The position numbers and the translations under genes were made by a program. A model generated the notes under the pieces. The model saw only the letters and a program-made list of their open reading frames with translations. It ran no database searches and was not told the DNA's origin. Shown one piece after another: positions 1 to 4,689 of a DNA stretch of 7,754 nucleotides; positions within the stretch are counted from its first letter, which is position 1, and each line of letters opens with the position of its first letter. This DNA is from JBGTIS01 sp041745535 (GTDB taxonomy: Bacteria; Bacteroidota; Bacteroidia; Cytophagales; Cyclobacteriaceae): NCBI GenBank assembly GCA_041745535.1, contig JBGTIS010000287.1, positions 1 through 7,754 of the forward strand. The letters run 5' to 3'.

Positions 1-171
1 TAACCGATCATTGCCACTATCGCTTCGATGAACAAGATTCTCCAGGCAAGCCAAAGCTCGGGAATCGCTGGTGTAGATAACATACTGCCCATCCTCGTTC
101 CAGCGGTCGCGAAAACCGGAAGCTAATAATTTATCAGCGTGCTTCGCTTTGGTAATTCTATAAACCAGCAT
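1..171 (-). CDS. RES-domain toxin of a RES-Xre toxin-antitoxin pair (partial, N-terminal 57 residues)
   Basis: Only the first 57 codons are present; the gene continues past the left edge of the window. The start of a RES domain is readable: YRI at residues 4-6, RWN at 23-25, IYTS at 32-35, and an ALACLE..VH stretch at 39-48. Arg23, Tyr33 and Glu44 match the conserved Arg, Tyr and Glu of the family. Characterised RES toxins act on NAD+ (degradation or phosphorolysis) or use it for ADP-ribosylation; which one applies here cannot be read from the sequence. The ATG (169-171) shares one base with the TGA stop of the antitoxin gene upstream, giving TGATG, so the two are almost certainly co-transcribed and probably translationally coupled. 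No Shine-Dalgarno sequence precedes it. The order (antitoxin first, toxin second) is the usual one for this family. I am confident of the family; whether the toxin is intact cannot be judged. Confidence 0.85.
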   Translation of the reverse strand, partial: MLVYRITKAKHADKLLASGFRDRWNEDGQYVIYTSDSRALACLENLVHRSDSGNDRL

Positions 172-545
172 CAGGAAAAGTCCCCGTATTCAATACGAGT
201 AAGTTCCCGGCTCACTAATTCAATACCTGAGATGTAGTTGAGCAATTGTTCTGGAATACGGTTTTCTAATCCATAACAGGGCTTGCTGAGCCATCGGGTA
301 AATTCTTGACTACTTCCAAAAACCTCTTTTCCTTTGTCAAAGAGTTCTTTAAGCTTTAGCAGGTGCTCAGCATCTGTTTTCCTAAAATCTTTATTTTTGT
401 TCTTATAATTACTGATGGTTCGTACATCCATTCCAATAAAATCGGCAAGGACCGCTTTAGAATAGCCGCTTTGACTGACCAGTTTATCAAAAATGTCCAT
501 GGAAATGCCTTTCTCGGCCATGTCAATTACCTGATATGGGTTCAT
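171..545 (-). CDS. Xre/MbcA/ParS-type antitoxin (HTH plus DUF2384 toxin-binding domain)
   Basis: This complete 124-residue protein is the antitoxin partner of the RES toxin gene downstream. A helix-turn-helix of Xre type lies at about residues 28-48 (SKAVLADFIGMDVRTISNY), with the Leu-Ala-x-x-Ile-Gly turn and the Thr-Ile-Ser-Asn-Tyr recognition helix. The C-terminal DUF2384/MbcA_ParS_Xre antitoxin domain spans about 72-124, with the typical FxRWL, NRIPEQLL and final LTRIEYG segments. In the family this domain blocks the toxin's active site and the HTH represses the module's own promoter. It is shorter than many relatives (often about 140-160 residues), mostly at the N-terminus. The start is secure: an in-frame TAA lies a few codons upstream and no earlier ATG intervenes. 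The leader is A/T-rich without a Shine-Dalgarno sequence. A TATAAT hexamer (minus strand, about 564-569) is a weak promoter candidate. Confidence 0.88.
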   Translation of the reverse strand: MNPYQVIDMAEKGISMDIFDKLVSQSGYSKAVLADFIGMDVRTISNYKNKNKDFRKTDAEHLLKLKELFDKGKEVFGSSQEFTRWLSKPCYGLENRIPEQLLNYISGIELVSRELTRIEYGDFS

Positions 546-845
546 ACTGAATTTTTATTCTCTCAATTATACGAAAAAATTCCTATATTGATCGGAATAT
601 TTACCGCTATTTGTTTTGAACTATTTCATTCTTTGGTAGAAATAGCGGAATTGCTCAATATTAAAAAGAAAAATTACTTGCTTCCTAAAATTTTACAAAT
701 GTTAGAAGCTTATTTAGTAATTGATAAAATCAGCCACAATCTAATCGCAAATAGCGCCTTATCATTTTTAACTATTCATGATAGCTTCCTTTATCAATTA
801 CAAGACAAAGAACTGGTTAATGAAACCTTAGAAATGACTATTTAG
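546..845 (+). pseudogene. C-terminal remnant of an unidentified protein with a TIHDSF motif
   Basis: An open plus-strand frame runs through this stretch to a TAG at 843-845. The frame technically stays open back to 363, but 363-545 is the antisense of the antitoxin gene, so only the part from about 546 is plausible as former coding sequence. It has no credible start; the first internal ATG (699) would leave 48 codons. The product is helical, with a Leu/Ile-rich stretch followed by LTIHDSFLYQ (771-800). A T/I-HDS-F/I motif after an upstream ILQxLE-like helix is seen in C-terminal parts of single-subunit (T7-like / family A) polymerases and in some Bacteroidota mobile-element proteins. That resemblance is from memory and weak. 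I read it as the tail of a gene truncated at its 5' side, possibly when the toxin-antitoxin module arrived. It could also be a chance open frame in AT-rich DNA. Confidence 0.35.
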
Positions 846-923
846 GAATTAGGTTGCCAGTACCTCATTTGAAAGAATAATTACTTAGCAATAGGGAAAA
901 ACGCTAAAGAATAACAAAAAATA

Positions 924-1370
924 CTATTTTTCAAACTCTCTTTTTAAATCTTCAAATTTGAACTGTTTTCCAGGGCCTTTGTAAACTGTGTCTATGTTTT
1001 CTAATTCTTTTTCTTTTTCTGTCTCTTTCTGAGATTCCTCTACTAAATTAAGGTCTATTTTTTCTAAATGTGAATAATTTATGGTCGCCGTGCCCCAAAT
1101 ATCTATTTCATAAGAATGAGATACAGAAGAAAAATCTATTTTGTAAACATCACCAATTGCAATTTCAGTTTCACCAGGAAAATGGCCCTTTATTCCATTA
1201 TATGTCAAGGGATTATTTGAAATAACAATTCCATTTAATCTTTCAATTTTTTCAAATCTAATTGTTTTAATTGGTTTACCTTTTAATTTGCCAAATCTAC
1301 CCATAAACGTTATTCCGATCTCAATTACTTTTAAGTAATCGGCACCTAGATCATAATTATTTGTTAACAT
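924..1370 (-). CDS. Hypothetical protein, 148 aa, no recognised family
   Basis: I do not recognise this protein. It has no signal peptide and no membrane segment, so it is probably cytoplasmic. The first about 105 residues alternate short hydrophobic and polar stretches with many Ile, Val, Thr, Tyr and Gly, suggesting a mainly beta fold. The last about 40 residues are very rich in Glu and Lys (a KETEKEKELE run near residue 118) and end with a charged, helix-prone tail. The start ATG follows AT-rich DNA with no Shine-Dalgarno sequence; an in-frame TAA lies upstream with no other ATG between. Base composition is AT-rich like the flanking intergenic DNA. It stands alone: the neighbour to the left is a remnant on the other strand, and about 200 bp of AT-rich DNA without genes lies to the right. 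Length, intact frame and protein-like composition favour a real accessory gene of unknown role. Confidence 0.6.
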   Translation of the reverse strand: MLTNNYDLGADYLKVIEIGITFMGRFGKLKGKPIKTIRFEKIERLNGIVISNNPLTYNGIKGHFPGETEIAIGDVYKIDFSSVSHSYEIDIWGTATINYSHLEKIDLNLVEESQKETEKEKELENIDTVYKGPGKQFKFEDLKREFEK

Positions 1371-1568
1371 ATTAGAATAGATGTAATTTTTGTTTATAAA
1401 AAATTATTTTTAATAATTTACAAATTAAAAAAAACAGTTAAATAATGCAATATATACACAAATAGGAAATCGTAATATTAATCAGATAAATTTTTGGATA
1501 AAAAAGACATGAAATAAAGAATTAGTTCCACTTGTTGGAAATAAGACAATATGTTATTTTAATTAAAA

Positions 1569-1583
1569 CAGGAGTTACGTAAA
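1569..1583. repeat. Probable terminal inverted repeat of an IS remnant (one end only)
   Basis: On the minus strand this reads TTTTACGTAACTCCTG-like, directly at the end of the transposase-like frame, whose TAA stop (1575-1577) lies inside it. GTAACTCC-type termini overlapping the transposase stop occur in several IS elements. A perfect 12-bp palindrome, TTTTAATTAAAA (1557-1568), lies immediately outside and may be an AT-rich target site. I find no matching inverted copy to the right, so the other end of the element is missing or too diverged to see. Confidence 0.35.
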
Positions 1584-1850
1584 ATTTAAGATGAAGTCTT
1601 TTTGTGCTTGCGAGAAAAGTTGTCGGCGCGGAGAATAAAATGAATCCAAGAATTTATCTTTTACTAAAGCCGTCAACCTTATGAAAGCCCTCAATGCCCC
1701 AAATAAATGGGTTTTAATGGCCGAATTAGTCCTGACAAAAAATTTCTCAATATTACAGACCTGCTTACATATACAAATTGGATAGTTGTGGTTAGAATCT
1801 GTTGTCTGAACCGCTTCGGCGGACCGATCTAAACTTTTTATGTACAACAC
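1575..1850 (-). pseudogene. Transposase C-terminal fragment (degraded insertion sequence)
   Basis: The minus-strand frame encodes 91 residues. From about residue 40 onward (1575-1733) it resembles the C-terminal end of DDE transposases found in Bacteroidota and cyanobacterial insertion sequences: SAIKTHLFGALRAFIRL, then a basic FYSPRRQLF segment and KDFIL just before the stop. The stop lies within a terminal-repeat-like sequence, as expected for the downstream end of an IS. No catalytic DDE residues remain. Residues 1-35 do not look like transposase; that part overlaps a hairpin repeat (1801-1828) and is probably unrelated DNA fused to the fragment by deletion or decay. The family (IS4-like is my guess) is from memory. 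The alternative is a spurious small open frame, but the match of protein end, stop and repeat makes a relic more likely. Confidence 0.42.
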
Positions 1851-1981
1851 TCTTTATATTAGCTTTCCTCATGATCCTGGCCACCGGCCTCGGGGGCGGC
1901 CATTATTTTGAATTCTTTGTCAAATTTTCTTCCGCGCCGCGTCGGCTCTCTTTTTTCATGACAGCTAAATTAAGTGATTGA
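1796..1981 (+). pseudogene. Open frame with a membrane-like hydrophobic segment, probable gene fragment
   Basis: This plus-strand frame is open for about 61 codons to a TGA at 1979-1981. It contains a 24-residue hydrophobic, glycine-rich stretch (LFILAFLMILATGLGGG, then HYFEFFV) that would form one transmembrane helix, followed by a basic SAPRR turn. Candidate starts are ATG 1871, already inside the helix, or a TTG at 1802. The DNA over 1880-1950 is far more GC-rich than its surroundings, with G or C at most third codon positions, suggesting real but foreign or older coding sequence. I do not recognise the family. It overlaps hairpin repeat copy 1 and the antisense of the transposase-like frame, so at most one strand is meaningful there. 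Most likely this is a fragment of a membrane-protein gene. Confidence 0.22.
1801..1828. repeat. Hairpin repeat, copy 1 (CCGC-TTCG-GCGG stem-loop)
   Basis: This 28-nt unit contains a perfect CCGCTTCGGCGG hairpin, a four-base GC stem closed on a TTCG tetraloop, which is exceptionally stable as RNA. A diverged direct copy lies at 2108-2132. The two share GTTGT at one end, CCGAT at the other and most of the core, with a 3-nt gap. There is no run of T after the hairpin on either strand, so it is not a standard terminator. Confidence 0.45.
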
Positions 1982-1992
1982 CGCTTAACTTA

Positions 1993-2088
1993 CTATCCAA
2001 TCACATGTAGCAGGTTCAAAACAGGACGAAACGGTAAAAGAGGTTCTACTATTGACCATAAGGCTTCACTAGGTAAAAAATCCGCGTT
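1993..2088 (-). pseudogene. IS5-like transposase N-terminal fragment
   Basis: The minus-strand frame reads FLPSEALWSIVEPLLPFRP at 2023-2082, which resembles the N-terminal motif of IS5-family transposases (DUF4096-like: L-x-D-x-x-W-x-x-I-E-P-L-L-P). It then runs into unrelated residues and a double stop (TAG TAA) near 1993. The glycine/arginine-rich segment and catalytic domain that should follow are absent. No start codon belongs clearly to it; the frame is open back to about 2181 through hairpin repeat copy 2. It is too short for certainty, but a second transposase-like scrap this close to the one at 1575-1733 is consistent with a decayed IS cluster. Confidence 0.33.
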
Positions 2089-2107
2089 TATAGTATCTTC
2101 GTAACAA

Positions 2108-2132
2108 GTTGTGACCGCGTCGGCAGTCCGAT
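2108..2132. repeat. Hairpin repeat, copy 2 (diverged)
   Basis: This 25-nt unit is the diverged partner of 1801-1828. It can fold as GACCGC-GTCG-GCAGTC, a six-pair stem with one C-A mismatch, so the fold is kept although several bases have changed. Both copies are in the same orientation, about 280 bp apart, and each sits just upstream (minus-strand sense) of a transposase-like fragment. Confidence 0.42.
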
Positions 2133-2355
2133 TGAGTTTGCATGAAATTATTGGTTTGGTTACCTCAAATTTCTTACTTCTCTATCACAACTCTTTACTT
2201 TTTATCCTATTTCCGGATAGGCTCTAAGTACAATACCCGGAATATTGATTTTTTTCGGCAATATATTTTCTCAGATGTGATAGCCCTTGAAATTTTATCA
2301 AATCAAGCAGAGATGTATTAAAGGAATAAGATTGGAAATAGTTGTAATAGTCGCA

Positions 2356-2401
2356 TTAAAAACACAAAACCAGCTCTGAAGTACAGAAGCGAGTTTTGTG
2401 T
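2356..2401 (-). terminator. Intrinsic terminator of tRNA-Glu
   Basis: On the minus strand, CACAAAAC (2400-2393) pairs with GTTTTGTG (2370-2363), with further pairing inside the loop (AGC with GCT). The downstream arm is followed at once by TTTTT (about 2362-2356). The hairpin begins directly after the tRNA's discriminator base, so it ends the tRNA transcript very tightly. Confidence 0.75.
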
Positions 2402-2472
2402 AGTCCGTAGGGGAATCGAACCCCTGTTACCAGGATGAAAACCTGGCGTCCTAACCCCTAGACGAACGGACC
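2401..2472 (-). tRNA. tRNA-Glu (anticodon TTC)
   Basis: This 72-nt gene folds as a complete cloverleaf on the minus strand. The acceptor stem GGTCCGT pairs with ACGGACT (one G-T pair) and the discriminator base is A. The D arm carries the AGGGGTTAGG loop region, the anticodon stem is CCAGG/CCTGG, and the T arm is GGGGT-TCGATTC-CCCTA. The seven-base anticodon loop TTTTCAT places TTC as anticodon (2439-2437), reading GAA and GAG. The 3' CCA is not encoded (CAC follows), so it must be added by tRNA nucleotidyltransferase. It is transcribed away from gap, has its own promoter (2521-2551) and its own terminator, and is not part of a tRNA cluster in this window. Confidence 0.96.
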
Positions 2473-2520
2473 TTAAAAGGTGCAAGCAATGAGTTAAATG
2501 AACTATTTTAAATTCGACTG

Positions 2521-2551
2521 CAAATATATAAGCCTGTTTGTACTTTGCAAA
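2521..2551 (-). promoter_or_regulatory. Bacteroidota-type sigma-A promoter for tRNA-Glu
   Basis: On the minus strand a -33 box TTTG (2551-2548) is followed by exactly 19 nt and a -7 box TATATTTG (2528-2521), a full match to the Bacteroidota consensus TTTG-N19-TAnnTTTG. Transcription would start near 2514, giving a leader of about 40 nt before the mature tRNA. Confidence 0.7.
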
Positions 2552-2683
2552 ACTTAGCTATATCATTTTACAGGTAAATTTATTTTTATGTAACATATGG
2601 CTGCAAATAGGGTTAAAAATTATATATAAGAGGTAAGACGTGGTTTTCCTTTAGAAATTAAAAATAGGTATTGCCGGGCATTA

Positions 2684-2715
2684 ATTGCATTATCAATATG
2701 CTAATTGTAATTTTG
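2684..2715 (+). promoter_or_regulatory. Candidate sigma-A promoter for gap
   Basis: A -7 box TAATTTTG (2708-2715) matches TAnnTTTG. Twenty nt upstream is ATTG (2684-2687), one base off the -33 consensus TTTG. The start site would be near 2721, with a 5' leader of about 38 nt. It is the best promoter-like match between the tRNA promoter and the gap start. Confidence 0.45.
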
Positions 2716-2758
2716 CCTTTTATAAAACTCTTAACCATCACCAAAAACGCTAAATTAA

Positions 2759-3745
2759 ATGAAAGTTGCTATTAATGGTTTCGGTAGAATCGGGAGATTG
2801 ACCTTCAGAAATCTGCTGAATAAATCAAATGTAGAAGTAGTTGCGATTAATGACCTCACAGATAATGAAACATTAGCTCACCTGTTAAAATGGGATTCCG
2901 TACAAGGAAAGTTTCCGGGAACTGTTGAAGCAGATGGGGATTATTTAATTGTAAATGGAAAAAAAATTCTGGCACTTGCCGAAAGAGATCCTTCTCAACT
3001 ACCTTGGGAAGAGCACGGCATTGATGTAGTGCTGGAATCTACCGGAAGGTTTGTTGACGAAAAAGGAGCAGGCATGCACCTTTCTGCTGGCGCCAAAAAA
3101 GTTATTATTTCCGCGCCTGCGAAAGGTAATATTCCTACCGTTGTATTGGGTGTAAACGATGATACCCTTACAGGTGACGAAAGGATAATTTCCAATGCCT
3201 CGTGTACTACCAACTGCCTGGCACCAGTGGCAAAGGTACTGCATCAGAAATTTGGCATCGAAAAAGGGTATATTACTACCATTCATGCTTACACAGCCGA
3301 CCAGAACTTGCAGGATGCTCCTCATAAAGATTTGAGAAGGGCCAGAGCTGCTGCCATCAATATTGTACCTACTACTACAGGTGCGGCCAAAGCGGTAGGC
3401 TTGGTATTACCTGAATTAAAGGGAAAACTAGATGGAAACGCTGTGCGGGTACCTACGCCAACCGGATCGTTAACTGATCTTTGCTGTATCGTAAGCAAAG
3501 AAGTAACCGTTGAAGCGATAAATACTGCCATGAAAGAAGCTGCTGCAGGGCCTCTGAAAGGGATTCTTGAATATAGTGAAGATCCTTTGGTTTCTTCTGA
3601 TATTGTTGGTAATCCGCATTCTTCAATTTTTGATTCTCAGATAACTTCAGTGAATGGAAACATGGTAAAAGTAGTTTCCTGGTATGATAATGAAGCTGGT
3701 TACTCAGCCAGAACTGCCGACCTGATTGCTAAAGTTGGTGGTTGA
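2759..3745 (+). CDS. gap: Type I glyceraldehyde-3-phosphate dehydrogenase (NAD-dependent)
   Basis: This 328-residue cytoplasmic enzyme oxidises and phosphorylates glyceraldehyde 3-phosphate to 1,3-bisphosphoglycerate with reduction of NAD+, the central redox step of glycolysis, reversible in gluconeogenesis. The N-terminal Rossmann domain carries GFGRIGR at residues 7-13. Asp32, which binds the adenosine ribose and favours NAD+ over NADP+, is present, as is Pro188. The catalytic motif SNASCTTNCLAP has the nucleophile at Cys149, and the general base is His176 (TTIHAYT); both match the classical numbering. The WYDNEAGYS signature is near the C-terminus (308-316). Length is normal. The ATG is preceded by an A-rich leader without a Shine-Dalgarno sequence, and the gene ends in tandem stops (TGATAA). 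It appears monocistronic, with a candidate promoter at 2684-2715 and a strong terminator 25 nt after the stop. The symbol gapA would also be used. Confidence 0.97.
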   Translation: MKVAINGFGRIGRLTFRNLLNKSNVEVVAINDLTDNETLAHLLKWDSVQGKFPGTVEADGDYLIVNGKKILALAERDPSQLPWEEHGIDVVLESTGRFVDEKGAGMHLSAGAKKVIISAPAKGNIPTVVLGVNDDTLTGDERIISNASCTTNCLAPVAKVLHQKFGIEKGYITTIHAYTADQNLQDAPHKDLRRARAAAINIVPTTTGAAKAVGLVLPELKGKLDGNAVRVPTPTGSLTDLCCIVSKEVTVEAINTAMKEAAAGPLKGILEYSEDPLVSSDIVGNPHSSIFDSQITSVNGNMVKVVSWYDNEAGYSARTADLIAKVGG

Positions 3746-3769
3746 TAAATTATTGAATAAATGAAACAT

Positions 3770-3798
3770 GCCCTGCTAGCCAAAGCAGGGCTTTTTTG
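3770..3798 (+). terminator. Intrinsic terminator of gap, between convergent genes
   Basis: A perfect eight-pair stem, GCCCTGCT (3770-3777) with AGCAGGGC (3784-3791), closes a six-base loop and is followed by TTTTTT and more T-rich sequence. It ends gap transcription. The convergent nicotinamidase gene stops at 3818; read from that side the hairpin lacks a good T-tract, so it serves mainly gap. Confidence 0.9.
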
Positions 3799-3817
3799 TT
3801 TTTTGATCATAAAGGTT

Positions 3818-4438
3818 TTATGTATTTAAAAGCTTACTGCTCTTTAGCACCTGAACACCACTGGCTCTCATCTGATCCATTGCTTTCTCAAAATCGCCTT
3901 GCTGAAGATTAACCGCACGTGTAGCATCCTCTACTACCATAGCAGAAAGGTTTGCTGCAATGGCATCTAATGCTGTATATTTAACGCAGTAGTCAGCAGC
4001 CAAACCTACTATGATTACCTTTTTTACTTTTTTTTTCTCCAGGTAATCGCCTAATCCGGTCGCTTTTAAGTGGCCATTATCATAAAAACCGCTGTAACTA
4101 TCAATTTCAGGATCGGTACCTTTGGTAAAAACCTTGCTTATTTTTTCCTTGTTTAATTCCCTGGCAAAATCAGCGCCTTCCGAATTCCGCACACAGTGGA
4201 CAGGCCAGAGGATTTGCTCCAGACCGTTTAAGGTAATGATTTCGCCTGGTTTTTTACCCGGATGATTCGTGGCGAAGCTTTTATGATGAGGAGGATGAAA
4301 ATCCTGAGTAGCCACTATCAACTCGTATTTTTCCTGTAATTGATTAACAATTGGTATGATCTGATTTCCTTCAGGTACTGCCAATGCGCCTCCGGGAAGG
4401 AAATCATTTTGAATATCAACCAGAATCAATGCTTCCAT
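3818..4438 (-). CDS. pncA: Nicotinamidase (pyrazinamidase/nicotinamidase, PncA type)
   Basis: The 206-residue protein belongs to the cysteine-hydrolase (isochorismatase-like) superfamily and should convert nicotinamide to nicotinate and ammonia, feeding NAD+ salvage in the cytoplasm. The catalytic triad is visible: Asp8 (LVDIQNDF), Lys106 (FTKGTD) and Cys151 (GLAADYCV). The metal site of the nicotinamidase subgroup is also present: Asp46 and His48 (TQDFH), His52 (HHKSF) and His81 (WPVHC). This separates it from isochorismatases that lack the metal ligands. The GGALAVPEG segment (16-24) and the SGFYDN segment are typical. Length fits the family (about 180-215). The start is an ATG after AT-rich DNA without a Shine-Dalgarno sequence. 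It converges on gap and diverges from the large surface-protein gene, so it is probably transcribed alone; I could not find a convincing promoter in the 251 bp upstream. Confidence 0.93.
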   Translation of the reverse strand: MEALILVDIQNDFLPGGALAVPEGNQIIPIVNQLQEKYELIVATQDFHPPHHKSFATNHPGKKPGEIITLNGLEQILWPVHCVRNSEGADFARELNKEKISKVFTKGTDPEIDSYSGFYDNGHLKATGLGDYLEKKKVKKVIIVGLAADYCVKYTALDAIAANLSAMVVEDATRAVNLQQGDFEKAMDQMRASGVQVLKSSKLLNT

Positions 4439-4689
4439 AATTATATAAAGTAATTGGTGGTTTATGGGTTTAATATTGGGTGTATCCTAATAATCGAAAT
4501 ATGAATGATAAGGTTAGGAATAACTAAGGTTTGTTGGTTATTCTGTAAAGAAATGATTTTAATCTGCCTCTTAATATTACACCTGAATGGATTCATTATT
4601 ATTTACCACTGTAATTGTAAGGCCTTTATTTATATTTATTATCGAAGTAATATGTTTTTTGGCGAAGTGCTATGATGATTCAATAAATT
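4439..4689. other. Divergent intergenic region without a clear promoter match
   Basis: This AT-rich spacer must contain the start signals for both pncA (minus) and the surface-protein gene (plus). I found no full TTTG-N19-TAnnTTTG match on either strand. The nearest is TATGTTTT (4651-4658, plus), without a good -33 partner. No open frame or structured RNA is evident. Confidence 0.5.

Larger units (their letters stand above)
1856..2355. other. Gene-poor stretch with mobile-element debris
   Basis: No intact gene is visible here on either strand. The left half carries the hydrophobic frame, the IS5-like scrap and hairpin repeat copy 2. From about 2141 to 2355 I see only AT-rich DNA with frequent stops in all frames, plus one short inverted repeat, CCTAT-TTCCGG-ATAGG (about 2206-2221), with no T-tract that would make it a terminator. 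Composition is uneven: GC-rich patches at 1880-1905, 1930-1950 and 2113-2130 sit in otherwise AT-rich sequence, as expected from pieces of different origin. Confidence 0.6.

Noticed and set aside
363..845. A single 160-codon plus-strand gene spanning this whole frame
   Set aside because: Positions 363-545 are the exact antisense of the well-supported antitoxin gene; only the part after about 546 could be former coding sequence.
1526..1540. Inverted repeat TTCCA-CTTGT-TGGAA as a terminator or operator
   Set aside because: Only a five-base stem, no T-tract and no gene boundary close enough to give it a role.
1371..1574. Possible small gene or RNA in the AT-rich gap
   Set aside because: Stops are frequent in all frames and no promoter, stable structure or repeat was convincing.
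1624..1939. Inverted 9-base pair CGGCGCGGA (1624-1632) / TCCGCGCCG (1931-1939) as ends of a mobile element
   Set aside because: The left copy lies inside the transposase-like coding part (the SPRRQ codons), not at an end, and the flanks do not extend the match convincingly.
1937..2124. A 10-base repeat CCGCGTCGGC at 1937-1946 and 2115-2124 as a third member of the hairpin repeat
   Set aside because: The 1937 copy lacks the GTTGT and CCGAT flanks of the other two units, so the match is limited to the GC core and may be chance.
2995..3531. Minus-strand open frames across the middle of gap
   Set aside because: They lie entirely inside the strongly supported GAPDH gene on the opposite strand and show no family features.
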